64,000 bases of DNA from JACVRW01 sp963751835 (GTDB taxonomy: Bacteria; Actinomycetota; Thermoleophilia; Solirubrobacterales; Thermoleophilaceae), in the NCBI GenBank assembly GCA_963751835.1, contig CAVVWD010000011.1, forward strand, positions 186,001 through 250,000. Reading direction: 5' to 3'. Of the stretch, positions 63,767-64,000 are shown piece after piece. The position numbers were made by a program, and so were the translations under genes. Position 1 is the first letter of the stretch; every line of letters starts with the position of its first letter. Under the pieces are notes generated by a model, which worked only from the letters and a program-made list of their open reading frames with translations, was not told the DNA's origin and did no database searches.

Positions 63767-63922
63767 ATGGATTTCATCACCATCTTCATCCTCGCCATGT
63801 TCCTGGGCACGATCGTGCTGGCCCCCGTGTTCGGCGCCGAGTCCCGCCCGCTCTTCCTCCGGCCGGATCTCAAGCCGCGTGGCGGCTGGTCACCCGCACG
63901 GCCGTGGGTCCGGGATCGGTAG
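63767..63922 (+). CDS. 51-residue membrane peptide
   Basis: A short gene encodes MDFITIFILAMFLGTIVLAPVFGAES, then a basic Pro/Arg-rich tail RPLFLRPDLKPRGG. One N-terminal membrane helix of about 20 residues is clear. It lies 100 bases after the ICMT-like gene in an AT-richer patch; no homologue family can be named. Confidence 0.5.
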   Translation: MDFITIFILAMFLGTIVLAPVFGAESRPLFLRPDLKPRGGWSPARPWVRDR

Positions 63923-63933
63923 CTCAGCCTGGC

Positions 63934-64000
63934 TCAGTCGAGCACGCCTTCGAGGCGCAACACTCGCCGCAGGATCGCCAGCGACGACGCGTAGGTCGAG
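63934..64000 (-). CDS. 3' end of a minus-strand gene cut by the window
   Basis: The minus strand is open from the right edge to a stop at 63934-63936 and reads STYASSLAILRRVLRLEGVLD. Too little is present to name it. Confidence 0.4.
   Translation of the reverse strand, partial: STYASSLAILRRVLRLEGVLD

Overview
The window is GC-rich (about 70 %), gene-dense chromosomal DNA. It has many four-base start/stop overlaps (ATGA, GTGA), frequent GTG starts and no recognisable tRNA, rRNA, CRISPR array, prophage or intact insertion sequence. The gene set suggests a high-GC Gram-positive bacterium of the Actinomycetota/Thermoleophilota (Solirubrobacterales-like) kind: group-3 SigB/SigF sigma factor, a large ATP-binding LuxR regulator, ClpC, type III pantothenate kinase, a complete type II fatty-acid cluster, many PPOX/SDR/VOC proteins and a DUF6494 protein. 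That placement is inference; no marker gene in the window fixes it.

Bases 1 to about 23,600 are accessory in character: single genes in mixed orientation and several remnants. In order they hold a cut-off PLP decarboxylase, a broken LysR gene joined to a membrane-protein scrap, a gamma-glutamylcyclotransferase-like protein, an arylsulfotransferase-like exported protein, an SDR, a P-loop kinase-like protein, a PPOX protein, two DHFR-like (RibD C-terminal) proteins, a truncated alpha/beta hydrolase, a secreted RTX-repeat protein, an indoleamine 2,3-dioxygenase fused to a cyclic-nucleotide-binding domain, a secreted glycerophosphodiesterase, the large LuxR regulator, an epimerase/AlkA pair, a SnoaL/YjdJ/YjdI trio, a stress block (DUF892 ferritin-like protein, small membrane protein, SigB/F-type sigma factor), a TetR regulator with a perfect operator, and two DUF1990 paralogues.

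Bases 23,600 to 64,000 are mostly housekeeping: clpC; a Ser/Thr-kinase/beta-propeller/FHA signalling module that is riddled with frameshifts; lysS-greA-dusB; a tightly coupled run fabD-fabH-fabG-acpP-fabF-carboxyltransferase-GDSL-maoC-fabI-VOC-coaX (all minus strand, apart from the interposed DUF6494 and AbiEi/DUF559 genes downstream); a GntR-pdhA-pdhB operon that looks like the PdhR arrangement of E. coli; a NarL-type two-component pair; folP-folB-folK; ftsH-hpt-guaD-LOG-deoB and, divergently, deoC with two aldehyde-dehydrogenase-like genes and an ICMT-family methyltransferase. The last block groups purine and deoxynucleoside salvage: guanine deaminase, hypoxanthine phosphoribosyltransferase, a LOG-type nucleotide phosphoribohydrolase, phosphopentomutase and deoxyribose-phosphate aldolase, with an aldehyde dehydrogenase suited to oxidising the acetaldehyde that DeoC releases.

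The points most worth following are the IDO-CNB fusion (9572-11362), the seven same-sense +1 frameshifts (six of them between 27.4 and 30.2 kb), the split ALDH16-like pair at 60.9-63.2 kb, and the self-controlled GntR-pyruvate-dehydrogenase-like operon with its operator and duplicated leader.
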